Shown here piece after piece: positions 48,601 through 62,600 of a stretch of 64,000 nt of DNA (positions are counted from its first letter, which is position 1; each line of letters opens with the position of its first letter). Location of the stretch: positions 1,423,782-1,487,781 of the forward strand of contig VFFE01007669.1 in NCBI GenBank assembly GCA_008921705.1, given 5' to 3'. The notes under the pieces are model-generated. The model saw nothing but the letters and a program-made list of their open reading frames with translations. It did no database searches and was not told the DNA's origin. The stretch is from Burhinus oedicnemus (lineage: Eukaryota > Chordata > Aves > Charadriiformes > Burhinidae). The translations under genes were made by a program, and so were the position numbers.

Positions 48601-50545
48601 GATACTTCTGCTCTAATATACCACAACAAAATAATTAAGACTTTAATTCTGTAATATGAAAAACTGCAACCTAATTGAAATGATTTAATAAACGCTTTAA
48701 AACAGAAATGTTGACAAAACTTTTAAAAAAAAAAAGAGGCAAAACCCCCACCACACACATACTGGGACACATTGCCTTTCTGAACCGCAAACAAAGGTTG
48801 CGGTTTGCATGGAGCTACGGGAACGGGGCTGCTCTCCAGGAATAAACTAGCACCATCAGAAGTGCCAGCACTTCCTGAAAACCTACAAGTATCACCTGAC
48901 CATTACTACATAAATACCATTTCCATGCATGACAACTGTCACCATAGAACTTTAGGATAATTAATCTAAGTAGTACATTTTACACATGACACAAAGAAGC
49001 TGAGAGGAATCCTGGATGCTTTGCATTCTTCAGAGAAAGACAACTCTATTGTATCTTGGTGCACAAGATCACCTTGGAAAACTGAAGGCGGGGGGGAAGT
49101 CTATGTATTAGTATAGCCAGTTCAAAGGTATTACACATGTATGTATTTGTCACCAAAAGAGGATCATTGAAATCATCAATGCTGTCATTTAATGGGTCTC
49201 ATTTTTTATGCCAAGAGATACAGGGAAAAGACGCAAATCCTTTTCTCACTGTGATCTATCACACAAAAGAAACAGATCAGTTCCTAAGGAATGTATCCCA
49301 TACAAAGCAAACCCACCAAGGAGAAAACAGTGCCATTAAGTACTTGTTCATTGGAAGAAGCTGACACACTTATGAAGATTGACGGTGCTGCAAAGCTGCT
49401 GCAAAGCTGCAGATGCTGCTTGCATTGCCTTTCTTGAAGCAGAAGACCCATTATCAGAGCCAGGACAAACAGAGCACACAGGGACCAAATCCATCACCTT
49501 TACACCTGCAATGCTACGAACCAAGTCTTTGAAGCCGCATGAGAGATGAGGGTGCAGCAGTTCCAGACTAAGGGAAAATACAAATCACTTAAAGAGCACC
49601 CTCAAACCCGCCACACAAATAAGAATTATAAAAGACAAAAAGGTCAAAATTATGAGCTCATTGCTATATTGTTACTTCTTCAGGAAAGGATTTTAGTCAC
49701 AATTATTCACGTACCAGAATGGAAAATGGAATATTTTAAATCTCATAATAGTTTTCTCTTAGTATAAACCATCAAATTACTGTTCTTTAACAGCCCATAC
49801 GATGCTCATATCTGATCAACTTTGTTGCATTATTCAGCCATCTGTCATTCAGAATTCAAAAAGAAACAAAGAATTTCCATTTTCAATTAAAAATGTTAAA
49901 TCCTTCAGCACCAAGTTTGCCTGCAGTATACCAATTAAAGTGCAAAGATTTTAATACTGCCCAAATATCTTATTAGAGTATCAATAAAACTAATACTCCG
50001 AAATAAATTCTCTCAAAAGTCAGATCAGCTACAGTAGTGTGAGAATCCACAGTTGAATCTTTAAAACAATTACTTTGACTAGATTTTGTATTGCATACAA
50101 TCTTCTCTTTGTTTTCTTCCTATTTGAACATAACCTTGTTTATGAATTGCCATTATCCTGGAAAATACAAGCTGAAATTATGACAAAATCCGTTCTTCAA
50201 ACCAGTCTATCACAAATTAATGCTACAACAATTAACAGCATGGCATATCTTGGAAAATTGTCTGCTGTTTAACCAAAGAAACCCAGCCCTACACCAATAA
50301 AGATGATGTGTATAACATTTACCACTGGCCACAGCCCACTGGACTTCTGCCTCACCATTCTGGCCATCACAGTTTAGTAAGCGTTACCGATAGAAATTCA
50401 GATATAACCTGGCTGCCCTTCCTTTTTTCTCTCTTCCCACCATCTCACCAAACCTGTCTTCTCAGTGGACTTTGCAACCTTTCCTTTCTCCAATCTCAAA
50501 AATGTGAAGAAAAACATTTCTACGCTTATTAGACAATGTAAATTA

Positions 50546-50576
50546 AAAAAAACAGACAAACAAACAAACAAAAAAG
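50546..50576 (+). repeat. A-rich / CAAA microsatellite
   Basis: AAAAAAAACAGACAAACAAA continuing with further CAAA units. Confidence 0.8.
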
Positions 50577-52908
50577 AAAACCCTCACGAACAGCATCAAA
50601 TTTAATAAGAGTTCTTACAGTAAAATCATTTGCGATGTTTTTTTTTTACCTTGGAATTGACCCAGTCAACAGGACTACTATTGCAATTACAACTTTTAAA
50701 AAGTGCTGTTGTTTCCTTCCTCGTTTCACGCATTTAACATGCGGCACAAGTTTACTCTAGTCACCAGTGCTCATACTTAGTGCTATTTACAAAGTCTTGG
50801 ATTTCAGCCTGCTCCAAATTCAGAGATTTGGAGAGAGAAACGAAGCACTGTTCTCAAGCTGAAGCTAACATGTTTATACTAGAAATTAAGTACACATTTT
50901 CGAGCAGGACTATTGGAACAACTGGATTTGTCAGGTTTTGCAGAAATGGGAAGACAACAGACATTGCTGGAAGGTATCTTGACCAACACTAGGTTTGCTG
51001 TTTCCTTTTTCATAATTGAGCCAGATTACATTCCACCTTCGGTGCCAGCAGTCTGCCCGCACCAGGAAGTGCCCTGGTTCCTCCACCATCACATTTCCAG
51101 AGAGATCCTGAAATGTCAGAGATTTACAGAAGACACAGGTCTGCACCAAGCAGGAAGCACTGATGATCTTAATGGCAATGAGAAGCTCCAAGAACCTGCA
51201 TACTTCCAGAGTTAATCTGATTACCAGACCTAGGATCAAGAACAAGTTTTTCTTCTAGCCCAAACTGCCAGGGCTTATGGAGAGACAGGAAGAAAGAAAG
51301 GAGCATAGCATATTACGTGTGAGAATGCACACTTTACTGGAGACATATCAACACTTTCAAGTCACTGGGGTACCTCAAGACAACGGAAATAGTCTTGCTT
51401 GCCCGGTAGTGCAATTCACGTTTTTATCTCTGGGATTTTGATACAATAGGACTTATGATGCTGGGCGTATTTCTGAATTCTGGCCACAGCAGGTGCTTTT
51501 AGAGACCTTCTAATTGTCCACTGCAGAACTGCATGTGATGCTGTAGGCTGGATTCAATAATTCAGGTGGTTTCTTCTGCTCCTGTACTGTTATGTTTCTA
51601 AATGGAGTTGGTATAAGCATAGAGTAGAATTATTGCTAAAAAAACCAACCATATAGTGCAGATCAATTGGATTGTTGCAGGAATTGTAAGTGGAGTTTTT
51701 TCTCTTGTGTTATGTAGCAGGCCAAGCAAGACAACCATCATCTTTTCCTATATCTTAAAAATTCCCTAATGCATATGAAAGCGCAGGCCTGTTCTGAAAG
51801 TTGCCTGTGAAAAAATGCTATATTGATTGGTTTCAAATATAAAAACTCATTATGTGGTTATTAAAAAAAATTTTGAAAGCATCAGTCCTAGAATTGTATC
51901 TTGAATTGTACTGCACACAAAAACTCTGTAACTAGAATTCAGCTAGTGCCTTTTGCTTGTGACGTGCATCCTAGTAAATATTCCATCTTATCTTGTTCTG
52001 TATCTGTACTACATCTGCCACAATAACGAAGTTTTAAGAAACAGTAGGAATATATCAGTGAAGTCAAGAGAGATGACTCATTACCAATGACCATGTATCT
52101 CTGAAGAGCTGAGTAAGATGGTGGGGGGGTGACAGGAGGTGACTGTAAACTGACTTTTAACATCACAGTGACTCACCAATCCACTGGCCTTGCATATTTA
52201 TGACAAGGCACTCCAAAATAGGAGTACAAGCAAATAAATAAATAAACCAGCCCAGAGAGTCCCTTCCCAATCACATTAATAAAAGACACACAGAAAGTAT
52301 TTCAGGAATTCTATTTTAATCCAATAAAACTAATAATAATACATAGAGATCTCCTGGGAAATAATGGGAACAGAAGAATAGAAATGAAGAAGACGACACA
52401 GGCTGCAGGTAAAGAAGGTAAATTGAAGGGAAAAAAAAGTTCTACAATTATAGAATAGTTGTTTTCTTTTTTTAAAGGAGATTATGATCATTAGAAGTAC
52501 TTTAAGTATTATCATGCGTGTACTGCTTAAAATACAAGAAATTCTAGGTACATCAGAGAGAATTTACTGAACAACCTATGAAATATACAGCTCTGCAAAG
52601 TACAAAGTAACCAATTTTTGTATTAAAGAGTAAATAAACATTTTTCTTTCTTTTTTTTAGATTTTTTAGTCAATAGACAAAAAACTATCAATGTTTATAT
52701 ATATATACACCATAAAAGAGATTTTGACTCCAAGGTAGAACGAAAAAACACTTGAGGAAAATTTATTCTATTCCCTAAATGTTAGGGAAATTAAGCTAGG
52801 TCTCTCTGCTTATTATTTACAACATTCATACAACAATGGGAAGAATTTTATCTGCAACTACACTTCAAAAATGTACTATTCTTTATCATTTAAAATAAAG
52901 AAAGAAAA

Positions 52909-52932
52909 ATCTCTGTTTATATAAACAGAGAT
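52909..52932. promoter_or_regulatory. Perfect 24-bp palindrome with two forkhead-like half-sites
   Basis: The half ATCTCTGTTTAT (52909-52920) is followed directly by its exact reverse complement ATAAACAGAGAT (52921-52932). TGTTTAT/ATAAACA fits the forkhead core, so this could be a divergent pair of FOX sites. A role as a regulatory element is inference only. Confidence 0.4.
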
Positions 52933-55900
52933 GCTTTATCCTGAGGACAGTGTACCCAAATTTTTCATTTTAGTTTTATGTTGTAGACAAGAGTTAATTA
53001 TTTTTACTGTTTTTTTTAACAAGGAGGATCCTAAAATTAACCTCCTAAATCTGTATTTAGACTTAATTTAGAGTTCAAATTTAAATTAAAAATTCCCAGT
53101 AGCAGACTCAAAGCTCTTACAAGAAATCTCTTCAAATTCCTATAATGGGCGGCTATTTTATACACCTAGCTGCTGCAATTGCTTCAAGTTTATAAACATT
53201 TTAGCAAAAAGGGAACTCAAATCAAGTGCAGACTCTTTAAAAGAAAAAGACAGGTCTTTTGAAGTGAGACGCTCTGAAGACTGAATTTAGAGGGACAGGA
53301 CAACCCGTACAGGTACTTTTATGTAGCAGGCTCGTTAGGTTCTGCTACTTTGGTAATTGATGTTTGTATAAGAAGCGGACTAGACAATCAGAACATCACC
53401 TTACTATCTAAACATCACGCGATAACATAAAGAGGTGTTGGTCAGATTATAATATAAATAGGACGTGAACAGAAGTGGACCCCATGGAAGTAGCAAATAA
53501 ATTCATGTCAACTATTAAGTAGTCCAGAGAAGGGAAACGAGTTTTGCTGTAGCTAGCATTAGAGCTCTGTAACTTATAAGCCAGTGCACCCCAATTTCTA
53601 AACCCAATTCCACATGCATGAGTCCTCTGTAGTAACTGTGACTGTCAGCAGTAGCAGCTACGTTAGGAGTAGCTGACAGAGCAGAATACTACAATGAACA
53701 GCAAAAATTATATTTTAATACATTAGGACACACATCAACATAACAGATTTTCTTGATCCCATCAAACCATCTGAGTGGAGGAAAAAAAAAAAAGCCTTAA
53801 AGATGACATCATCCACAATTAAATTATGTAGCAGAAAAGCAGTTAAAGGAGAACACAAACACTTCTGGACTAACAAGGAATGTCTTTCTGTAAGAACTGA
53901 AGAAACTAGCAACTAAGTGGCAGAATAAACTGACTCTTAATGAGAACTCAGGTAACAAACAAACAAATATATACACCTCTCTGGAAAAACACTGAAAGAA
54001 GATACTTGTTATTTCCCATGTAGTTCATTGTTTTTGTTGTTCTCTTATCACTGCTTAGCTTTTATTTCAAAAGACTTCCATGTATTATAATTCTTTACCG
54101 GCTAAAGAAAACAGTCAAGATCTAAACCTCTGAACCGCTCTGAATTTATTATAAAGCTCAAATGCTCTGAACAGACGGAACAAATACTTGGTACAGTGCA
54201 CGAGCTATCCAAGAATTCACAGACTGTATGTGTATGAAACAAGCAAAATTAGGTGGGTTAACAGCAGGAAAGTAGCTACAGCATCCCACTATGGATGTAG
54301 AGACATGAGTGTCAGCCCTTTGTCTGGACGGGTGCCAAGGCCTCCCTGCAGTTATCCGAGCTGTAAATAGGTAGCTCTTCATTCAAGCCGAGAAGAAAAA
54401 AGGCAGACAGATGTGATTCTAGCCGTATTGCTCCCATGTGTGCTGTTGGCTGCAAAATACAAGTGTGCCTTAACCACACAAGACCGATAAGCCACCTGCA
54501 CCCAGAAGGGATCTTTGGCAGGTTTTGTATTAGGGAAACAAACCCAAGTATCAAAGCATCAATAAGTCTGTTTATTTCATTTCCATTAAAAGAAAAAAAG
54601 AAACAAAAAAAAACCAAAAAAACCCCCACACTTGAAATACAGATTTTTCAGCAAAGACAAAAAACTGTACCTTTCATGAAGAAATACAGTTTTAACATAA
54701 GACTTACTAGATGCTTAAGAAAAGATGTTTCCCATTTTTACCCCTTTATACTGCTCCTTCAGCATTTCCCATGTTTTCTCCCTCTTTCCTTTTCTAAATG
54801 GCTTTATTCTGTTTAAATGCTTCTTCCACATTGACACTCTTTTCTGTTTGAATTTTTCCATTGCTTTGTTCTTGCATCCAAAATGCAGAGCATCCCCACC
54901 TCTCTTTCCTACAGGATTCCTTTCCTTGTTCATGTTGCTTTTTAATTTTTTCCCCCCCACACTCCTCTGTTTACTCCATGCCTTTGCTTATTTTCCACCA
55001 CTTCAGCAGAAAAGGGTCCAAGCAAAGATAAAAAGCAAATGGGAAGCAACAACATTCCTTCGCTACTCCACAGTTTTCCATGTTGAAGCATGCCACTTCT
55101 GATGGAACGGTCCAGCTGGCATCACAGCAATCCCTGTGGTATTTGACAAGGATGTTACGTTGCTCAGGCAACCATTCCTAATTGTCTTTTAGGATGCTGA
55201 GCAAACAAGATGGGGTTTTTGCTGGTCTGTATAAAGGTCACGCTAGCACGGTGGCAGCAAACACAGGTTACTGCTACAGCAAGCGAGGCACTGAAAAAAA
55301 CCAGATGAGGCAGCCCTGTATGCAGTAACATGTCAATCACATCTAAAACCCAACCTATTCTGCAACTACAGTCATGTATAATAATGTGTACAACAGTTGT
55401 CCTACAAGACTACAACAACTACGATGCCAGAGACATTAATGTTATTCCAGACTCATGCTGAAAGCAAATCTGAATGTTTCTCCTGGCTCGAAAAATTAAA
55501 TATATTTTAAAAAGCTGTTTATATATAACAGCATCCTACAGGAAATAGATTGTCAACAACAGTTTGGCAGGGCACTATTAACATCTTTTAGAGATTGGGA
55601 AGAAAAAATTTCAGAAAGTAAATCTCTGCTGAAACAAATAAAGACAGAAGCTTTAAGAGCAGGAGCTATTGCCTCAAAGTTCCTCCAGAAGGTTCATCTC
55701 CATATATGAATATTTTGCATCTTAACAGAAACACACCATATGCTGGGATGGCTTTTCTTAACGAGAAAAGTCTGCCTTATATTTTCAGAACAGCCAAGTT
55801 TTTCCTTGGGCATGTTTATTGACATGTTTCATAAACCTCAAATCCTTAACTGAAAAAAAGAACCTATTTTGGCTGTATCAACAGTGGATTTTTTTTTAGT

Positions 55901-56560
55901 TCAGAGACCAAAAGGAGGAAGAAGGAGAAGTTTCAAGTAACTTGGGGGAAAAAGTCCATTTCAACATCAAGACACACCAAAATGATCGCTTCATTGCAAA
56001 TGTATTCAAACGAAATTTCAGCTTTTCAAATTTTTCTCCATTTTTCCTTTCACGAAAAATATTTGCTAAATTTAATCCAAATTCACTAACCAAGGTACAA
56101 AATTACAAGTTTTTTCAGAGTATAATGAATCGATAAACTCCACTCCCTAATCTAACAGAATCAAAAATCCTCTTCTGTGGATCCAAGTATTGCCTCTTTA
56201 TTTTCTGCCTGGCCCGCAGGAGGTACAGATCCACCGAACCTCTCCAGCGTTCATCACCCCTGGAGAGCCGTGTGACAGATGCCACGCAGAAACTTACAGT
56301 GGATCCTTTAAGACCATACCAGAAAGATGGAAAGTAACCCAAATTTTTCTTTTAATTGTGTTTACTCGGTTGTCACTTTAGTCTGTGCCCTGTAACACAC
56401 AGAGGTTTCTCCAGCCTACTCTAACCAGCCCACATCACTGCATGCAATGTCTACCTTCCTTGAGTTTCCTCAAACCTACACGCACTGTAGCACACTGTAA
56501 TAAGCACATATACATACCAAATTTAAGGTCTAGGAAGTGACTGGACCAACTAGGGAGGGA

Positions 56561-56760
56561 AAGATGTATCTCGAGCTCTCTGGGATGCCTCCCAGTCGGA
56601 CAGGGCCCGGGGAAGCGCCGGTAAGAGCAGCGTGTTGTGCTCCCTGCTGCGGGTTACTGCCAGAGGCAGGGCACAGGCCTCAGCAGACCTAACGTGCCAC
56701 AGCCACTCTGTGCTCATCTTTCACATAGCGGAAAAGAAGAAAGGGAACAAAAAATATTTT
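56561..56760. other. Small CpG-rich islet, unassigned
   Basis: A GC-rich stretch with clustered CpG (for example GGGCCCGGGGAAGCGCCG), about 60 bp before an assembly gap flanked by C-runs. On the plus strand it contains GCGCCG followed by GTAAGAGC, a good splice-donor match at 56620/56621. It could be a non-coding first exon or a GC-rich repeat remnant. No promoter motif was seen. Confidence 0.35.
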
Positions 56761-56819
56761 CAAAGCCATTAGCAGTAGTTTTCTAAGGATGCTGTCTTAA
56801 CGATAACCTTTCCCCCCCC

Positions 56820-56839
56820 NNNNNNNNNNNNNNNNNNNN
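56820..56839. other. Assembly gap (20 N) inside a C-run
   Basis: Twenty Ns with C-runs on both sides, probably an unresolved poly-C tract. The true length is unknown. Confidence 0.99.
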
Positions 56840-59800
56840 CCCCCCCACCCCGTAGATCATCGCAGTTCCCAAAGCCTGAGAATAGCTCCCACTAAACAGA
56901 GTAAGAGATATAACTTAGCAACTTCTGGTGGACTTATTTAGCCACAGCTGGTCAGAAAGCTCCATTATAGTGTTTGTTTAGCTCGATTTGTAAGCACTTG
57001 CAACTATTTTTGGCCAAAAAACTTTCTTGGCCTCTATTACTTCCAGAATGGGTGGTCCTTTCTTACAGGTGTCTTAAATTTGCAGACATTTTTCCTTTTC
57101 CAAGGAAAGCACTCCAGTCCTCTAACATAAGAAAGCAGATTTTACCACTGAGAACACTTGAACAAGACCATCTGAGAGGCCCAGGTCACAGATAACGACT
57201 GTCAAGATGTTCTGCATCCTGAAATGCTACCATAGCACTTAATACACCAACAAGGTCAGTGGTACCCTGCAACTCTCATAAAACATACTCACAGGCATTT
57301 TCAACTTCATAATGAAGCTTTAACATATGTAACATAAATAGATATGAAAAGACGTTATTCTTATTTAAGCCTGGAGGAAAAGATAGCATGAGTCATATTT
57401 CTCTATTATAAATTATTATGCATTCTGAAATGTTAATAAAGCAAGTGACAGCAGTGGACTGTATTCAGGAGATAAATAACAGGAAAATCAAAGCAAGACT
57501 TGTCCTTACAACTGCTACTATTGACAGTGTGTTAATTTTCTGAGGAGCTATGTGAGTAAATGAGGAGTTAAAACAGTCCTTGCAGTGTTATGAAGAAAAA
57601 AACCAAAACAACTTAATGTGCTTTTTTGCATTTGCACTCTGTTTCCAATTTTGAGCTAATTTTTGGAAGACACTTTGGCTTGTACAGCTATTTATGTGCA
57701 GGTCTTAGAGTTTACAGAACATGTAGCCCTTCATCTATTTCAGCAGGGCTCCAGAAGGACACTGCTTGAACGCTTGAAATCGCAGGACAGACATTACTGC
57801 CTCACAGACTCTTGCTGCACTTGCATATCCACACTGATCTTCAATAAGACAAATAATTTTTAAGGACCTGGTACCATACTTAGAAGTAGGACAATAAGGG
57901 GATACCCAAAACAAATAAATAAATACACAGCATAAACTGTAAAATAATTTTAAAAGCCCTATTTTTTTTCATATCAAGGATTATAAGATGAAATTTCATA
58001 CAGTACACTAGCACCAAAATAACAGCATTCTCTGGACACTCTGTACTCATGGTCTCTTTTACTCAGATTAAAGGGTGACCTAAATTATCACTGGGTTAAA
58101 AATAACAAAAAGACCTCCAGCAGCAAGCAGCTGAACATAAATCTGGTTGTTTCAATTACAATTATCATGACTTCTCAGAAGGAAGAAGCACAATATTCAC
58201 CTGCAATTCTATTAGGACTGATTCTCAACCTGAAGAGGAGGCATGTATTACCATTAGGTAATAATATATTCATGCTCAAGACAGGACAATAAACATTTTC
58301 TTTTGTGATGACATCAGACTTCCTTCTTGTATCATTAAACCCCCCAGTTGCCAGGATCCTGTCCACACCTCCACCCCTGCTGTTAACACCCACCGTAAGA
58401 TTTTATCTGCAGTCTTGGTCAGAGCCAAGAAGATGTGCTGGCTGTCACAGACTGAGCAAATGGGCTTCATTAAGAATTCCTCCTCTCACTGCTCACTGAC
58501 TTTGATAAATCCGGGAGCATTGTCCCCACTCCGAGAGCTTCTTATTCTCACGTGCGATGCTGATAAATTCGGATTTTCCAGAGCAAAATTCAACAAAACA
58601 TGGACAGGATTCTAATGATAAATTTGTATGAATACAACCAGTGACCAAAATACAAGGGGAATCACATATGTTTATGAAACAGAACAGCTATGTACCACTG
58701 CTGAAACAGAAAATGGGACAGAAGGCCATGAAGATCTAAACAGTTTGTGTCAGAAATTGCAACTCAAATCATCAGGTTCTTCTGAACTTCTAATGCCATA
58801 TAACCCACGGTTTGAAGCTCAGCACCTCCTTTTTAAGCTTCTCTTACTGCTGTCTACTGATTACATAGCTACTGAGAAATCTCCTAACGTTATCTGACAG
58901 CAACCTCTAGGCATAAGAATAGTCCTGAAAAGTATATTGCATGCAAGAGTAATGCCAGAAGTCTAAATGATGAAATGCTACTATATTAAAAACCATAAAA
59001 GATACAGCAAAAATAGAAATAGAGATAAAATTTCTCCCTCTGCTCCTTGTTACTATTCACAAATTATGAACTCAGGTTATATGCAGGGCAACTCAGTATT
59101 TGTAAATTCACTAGAATAAAACTGTTGGACTGCATTGCCTCCGAGTCATCTATCATCTAGACAGTGAAAATATATTGTGATACATTTATTTATATATAAA
59201 CATTATCTCAAAAAAAAATATTATGTATTACCAGTCATAATACTGTCATTTTTACAAATAAATACACCTCCAGAAAGTTACACCAGAGGACTGAATTACA
59301 GAGAACCGTCCAAGTTCTACTCAAAAAGTGAGACCTAGTCAGTGTTTTTCAAGTGAAACTTTTCATTAATGTGTATATTGCCACTGAATGAAAAAAGATA
59401 CTCAAGTGAGCCCCCCCTTTTTTTTTTAAGGCACTTTAGGACAATTTCATACCCCAACATCATAAAATATTTTGTTAACCTTGACACTTATTTTATCTCG
59501 ATATCAACTTTCCAGTTCTGTTACAAAATTTTTTTCTTCCTTTGGAGGAGAGATGACTCCAACTGTAAGGACAACAGTAATCTTCTTAAGTAACTCATTT
59601 TATTTTTGCAACATTCCTTAGCCCTTGACAATAGCTGGTAAATCAGCGTGTAGCCAAATATGTGTCAGCAACCTCAGCCAAGATGCCCATAGCCATTTAC
59701 ACAGAAGAGAAACTCCCCTGCTGTATGTAATACCTGTTCCAAAATTAACCAACATCAGAAAATAGCAGGAAAATAATTCTTGAAAGACTACCAAGCACAT

Positions 59801-62260
59801 ACGCTAAGGAAGAAAAAAGGACTTGTAAGGTTAATTGTGTTAATGCTACATAGTGACACCTAACAAATAAGTGTTTTGGGACAGCTTCCCAAATATAAAA
59901 ATTCTAAGATGCAGATTAACAAGGGGGGTGGGGGGGTGGGAAGCACATTAGATATTCAGTCGGCAATTGCAGTATTCTGGAAAGAAAAATCTCACATTCA
60001 TTATTATTTTCTCTGATTTTTAACAAGCATCCTGAAGCAGGAAAATTGCATCTATTCTACCAAGCAGGGCTTCACCCATGCATTTGGGAAAGTTAAGTGT
60101 ACTTCCCTCACTTTTTTTTTTTTCTTTTAAAAAAAAACCTCTCTCTAAATCTGTGCGAGACACTGGTCTCCAGTTCTCCACCACTCCAGTCAGACCCTCA
60201 GCAAAACAACAGGCAACTGTGACAAACAACTGCTATGAGTTTGAAGTCTGCCCTCCATTCCTTTCCAATATTTACATTTTAGTCTCTCAAACTATTTGTA
60301 AAATGTCATATTCTGTCTTAAATCTAGCAGTAGCAGTGGAAATGGTTTGCTTAATTTTGACTTTCTGCCATTTACTTTCTCCTTTATGCATTTCTCTTTA
60401 ACGCTGACTTTGCCTCTTATAGCCAGATAGTTTAATAACAAAGATAGGAAAATACAGGTTTGTGTGTAGAAAGAACTGGAACACGGTACTAAACGTACTG
60501 AAGCATGTAAAATGTTAATTACAATGAAAAATAGTGAAATATGTTGCTTAGCTCGCTGTAAGACTGCTAACTGAAGTATATAGCTACAGAGGTTTGTAGA
60601 TAGGAGCATAGAGAGCCGTTGCCCAAAGGGGCTGACACCTGGCTGCCCAGCCTGCCATCGCGCTGCGACCAAACAAGGGATGCAGGTTTATGAACTCATT
60701 CAGAACTCTCCATTGCAATCTGCAATCTGGCGTAATCCAAAGGGAAAAATATTCTGTCTCTGCTTACAGTTTCTGACCCTGCGTTCTAAACAACAGAGCC
60801 CATTTACTAAGTTGTGTACTCCTCATACCCTTTTTCTGAGATGCACGTTCCCTATTTCTATTTAAGCAGGTCTTTCGTAGATCGTCAAGTGAAGCTTCAT
60901 GGGAGGTTGCTCTTATGTTCAGGCAAACTTTGCAGCAACACTAAAAGCAAAGATCATGGGAGGAACTTTAGCAAAATTCTAGTATCGCTATTTGCAAGAT
61001 CCATCTCCTCCTAGGATGGGAGCACCATTGACCTGAAGTACTTCATTTCTCTACTTCTCATCTGGCAGAGCAAATGCTGTTGCCTCCTGCATTCTGCTCA
61101 TTTGCGCACATGCCCTTATTAGCAAAACAGAAATAACGAGCAAAAGCTAAACTTCGACATTTGCTATCTTTCACTTTTGACCCGTTGTGTTGCTTTTGAT
61201 CATGCCACTCTTCTGCTACTCTTGATAAATCTACGGAAATAGAAATGCAAAGTACATACTTGCTTCAGATAGTGGAAAAAAAAAAATCTTTTCTGTAATT
61301 CATATCTACAGTATTTTCAAAAGATGAGTATAGGGATACCTAGAAGATCATTAAAGCAACAAAATTAAAAAATTAAATGCATTTGGCTTGCTGCCAACAT
61401 ATTAATAGGAAACCTTTGTTCAGGGAACTATAAATTATCACATTTTAGTTCATAAAAATTAAACAGAAGGACAAACCCTCCACAGTACCAATACTTTCAG
61501 TAACTACAAAGATAACACAAGCCATCACATTACTGAACGAGCAGAAACTAACCCATGATAGGGATCATTTTCAGTTTCTTACAAAGTTTAATTTCCTCAA
61601 ATAAAACATTCACCCTCTTAACTTGAGGTCCTTGAACAAAGGCTTTAAAAATGCACCACAATTCCCTCATTATTTGAGTATTTAACTCGTAAACACAAGC
61701 AACGTTTGGCAATGAGAATAAAATGATAAGCACTAAGTACGCATTATACAAAATGTAAAGTAAATAAAGGTTAGCTGTCTGGGAAGCACACAGAAGTCAG
61801 AGAAGCCTAGCAGCCTGATGCTTCCTCATATATTCTTTAATGGAAAAAATTGACGTTAGCTGAAAAAGTATTGATTTTCTGTGCCGCAATCTGTGGGAGC
61901 CTAAAGAACTGAAAGTCATTTTTGCAGCATACTGAGATTATTTAAGAAGAAAAACTTCAGAGAGGTCTGCTTGAATTACTTTCTGGATCTCACAATACAC
62001 ATATACATTTATTTCTGTTCAGACTTGTCCTTCTAAATGAGAAACTCGCATTTGGAAGTTGTACTGTTACATTTAAATCTGCTTCAGCATGGTTGAAATG
62101 TATAACCCACCTTGACAGAATCACCAACATAAAGTGCAAAAATATTTCACTCGCTGCCATTAAGAAATGGCACCTTACACTGCTATTAGGCATAAGTCCC
62201 GTTAGGAAAAAAACTGGTTTTCCTTGGTATGCTTAACACTGCGAGTTTCCAGGCATTTTG
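56840..62260. other. Non-coding region without recognised genes
   Basis: AT-rich DNA with simple repeats and a G-rich tract at 59923-59940. No exon, RNA gene or repeat family was recognised. Confidence 0.5.
59923..59940 (+). repeat. G-rich tract, potential G-quadruplex
   Basis: GGGGGGTGGGGGGGTGGG offers enough G-triplets for one quadruplex on the plus strand, the strand opposite to OSBPL6. Confidence 0.7.
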
Positions 62261-62279
62261 TTCTCCAAGGTTTTTTTTC

Positions 62280-62600
62280 CTTTCATACTCCTCAGCCTCT
62301 GACAGCCCCCACCGAGGATGTCCTGAGTTGGCAAAGGACCCTCAGGAGAAGCAGGGAAGACAGCATCATCCAGGATGCACGAGGAGCAGCTGGAGGGGAG
62401 AAGGGGGGCAGCTGGAGGGGAGAGGCACGGAGCACCAGCAGCCTGGACAAGGGGACATGCCTGTGTCCCCAGGAGGCATCGGTGAGCCTGGGCACAGGAC
62501 CAAAATTCAGAGAGGGATGGATGAACGGGTAGGGAGTGACCTGCGGAGGAGAAGCGGAACGATAAAGAGGACAAGAGCCGAGAAAGCACATCTCAGTGCT
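62280..62600. other. GC/purine-rich, CpG-enriched stretch, unassigned
   Basis: About 320 bp with roughly nine CpGs and an imperfect tandem unit GCAGCTGGAGGGGAGA (near 62388 and again near 62408). Long ORFs are open on both strands (129 aa plus, 118 and 123 aa minus), which is normal for stop-poor GC-rich DNA. None is recognisable. It may be a diverged repeat or a non-coding exon. Confidence 0.4.

Larger units (their letters stand above)
45641..56560. other. Non-coding region without recognised genes
   Basis: About 10.9 kb, AT-rich. It holds A- and CAAA-type simple repeats (47484-47516, 50546-50576), an 8-G run (47873-47880), a TA tract (52697-52709) and a perfect 24-bp palindrome (52909-52932). 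The small ORFs show no known family. Confidence 0.5.

Noticed and set aside
54436..55102. Plus-strand ORFs of 125-126 aa, rich in Phe/Leu/Lys
   Set aside because: They cross A-rich and T-rich runs, have no conserved motif, and hydrophobicity comes from T-rich codons.
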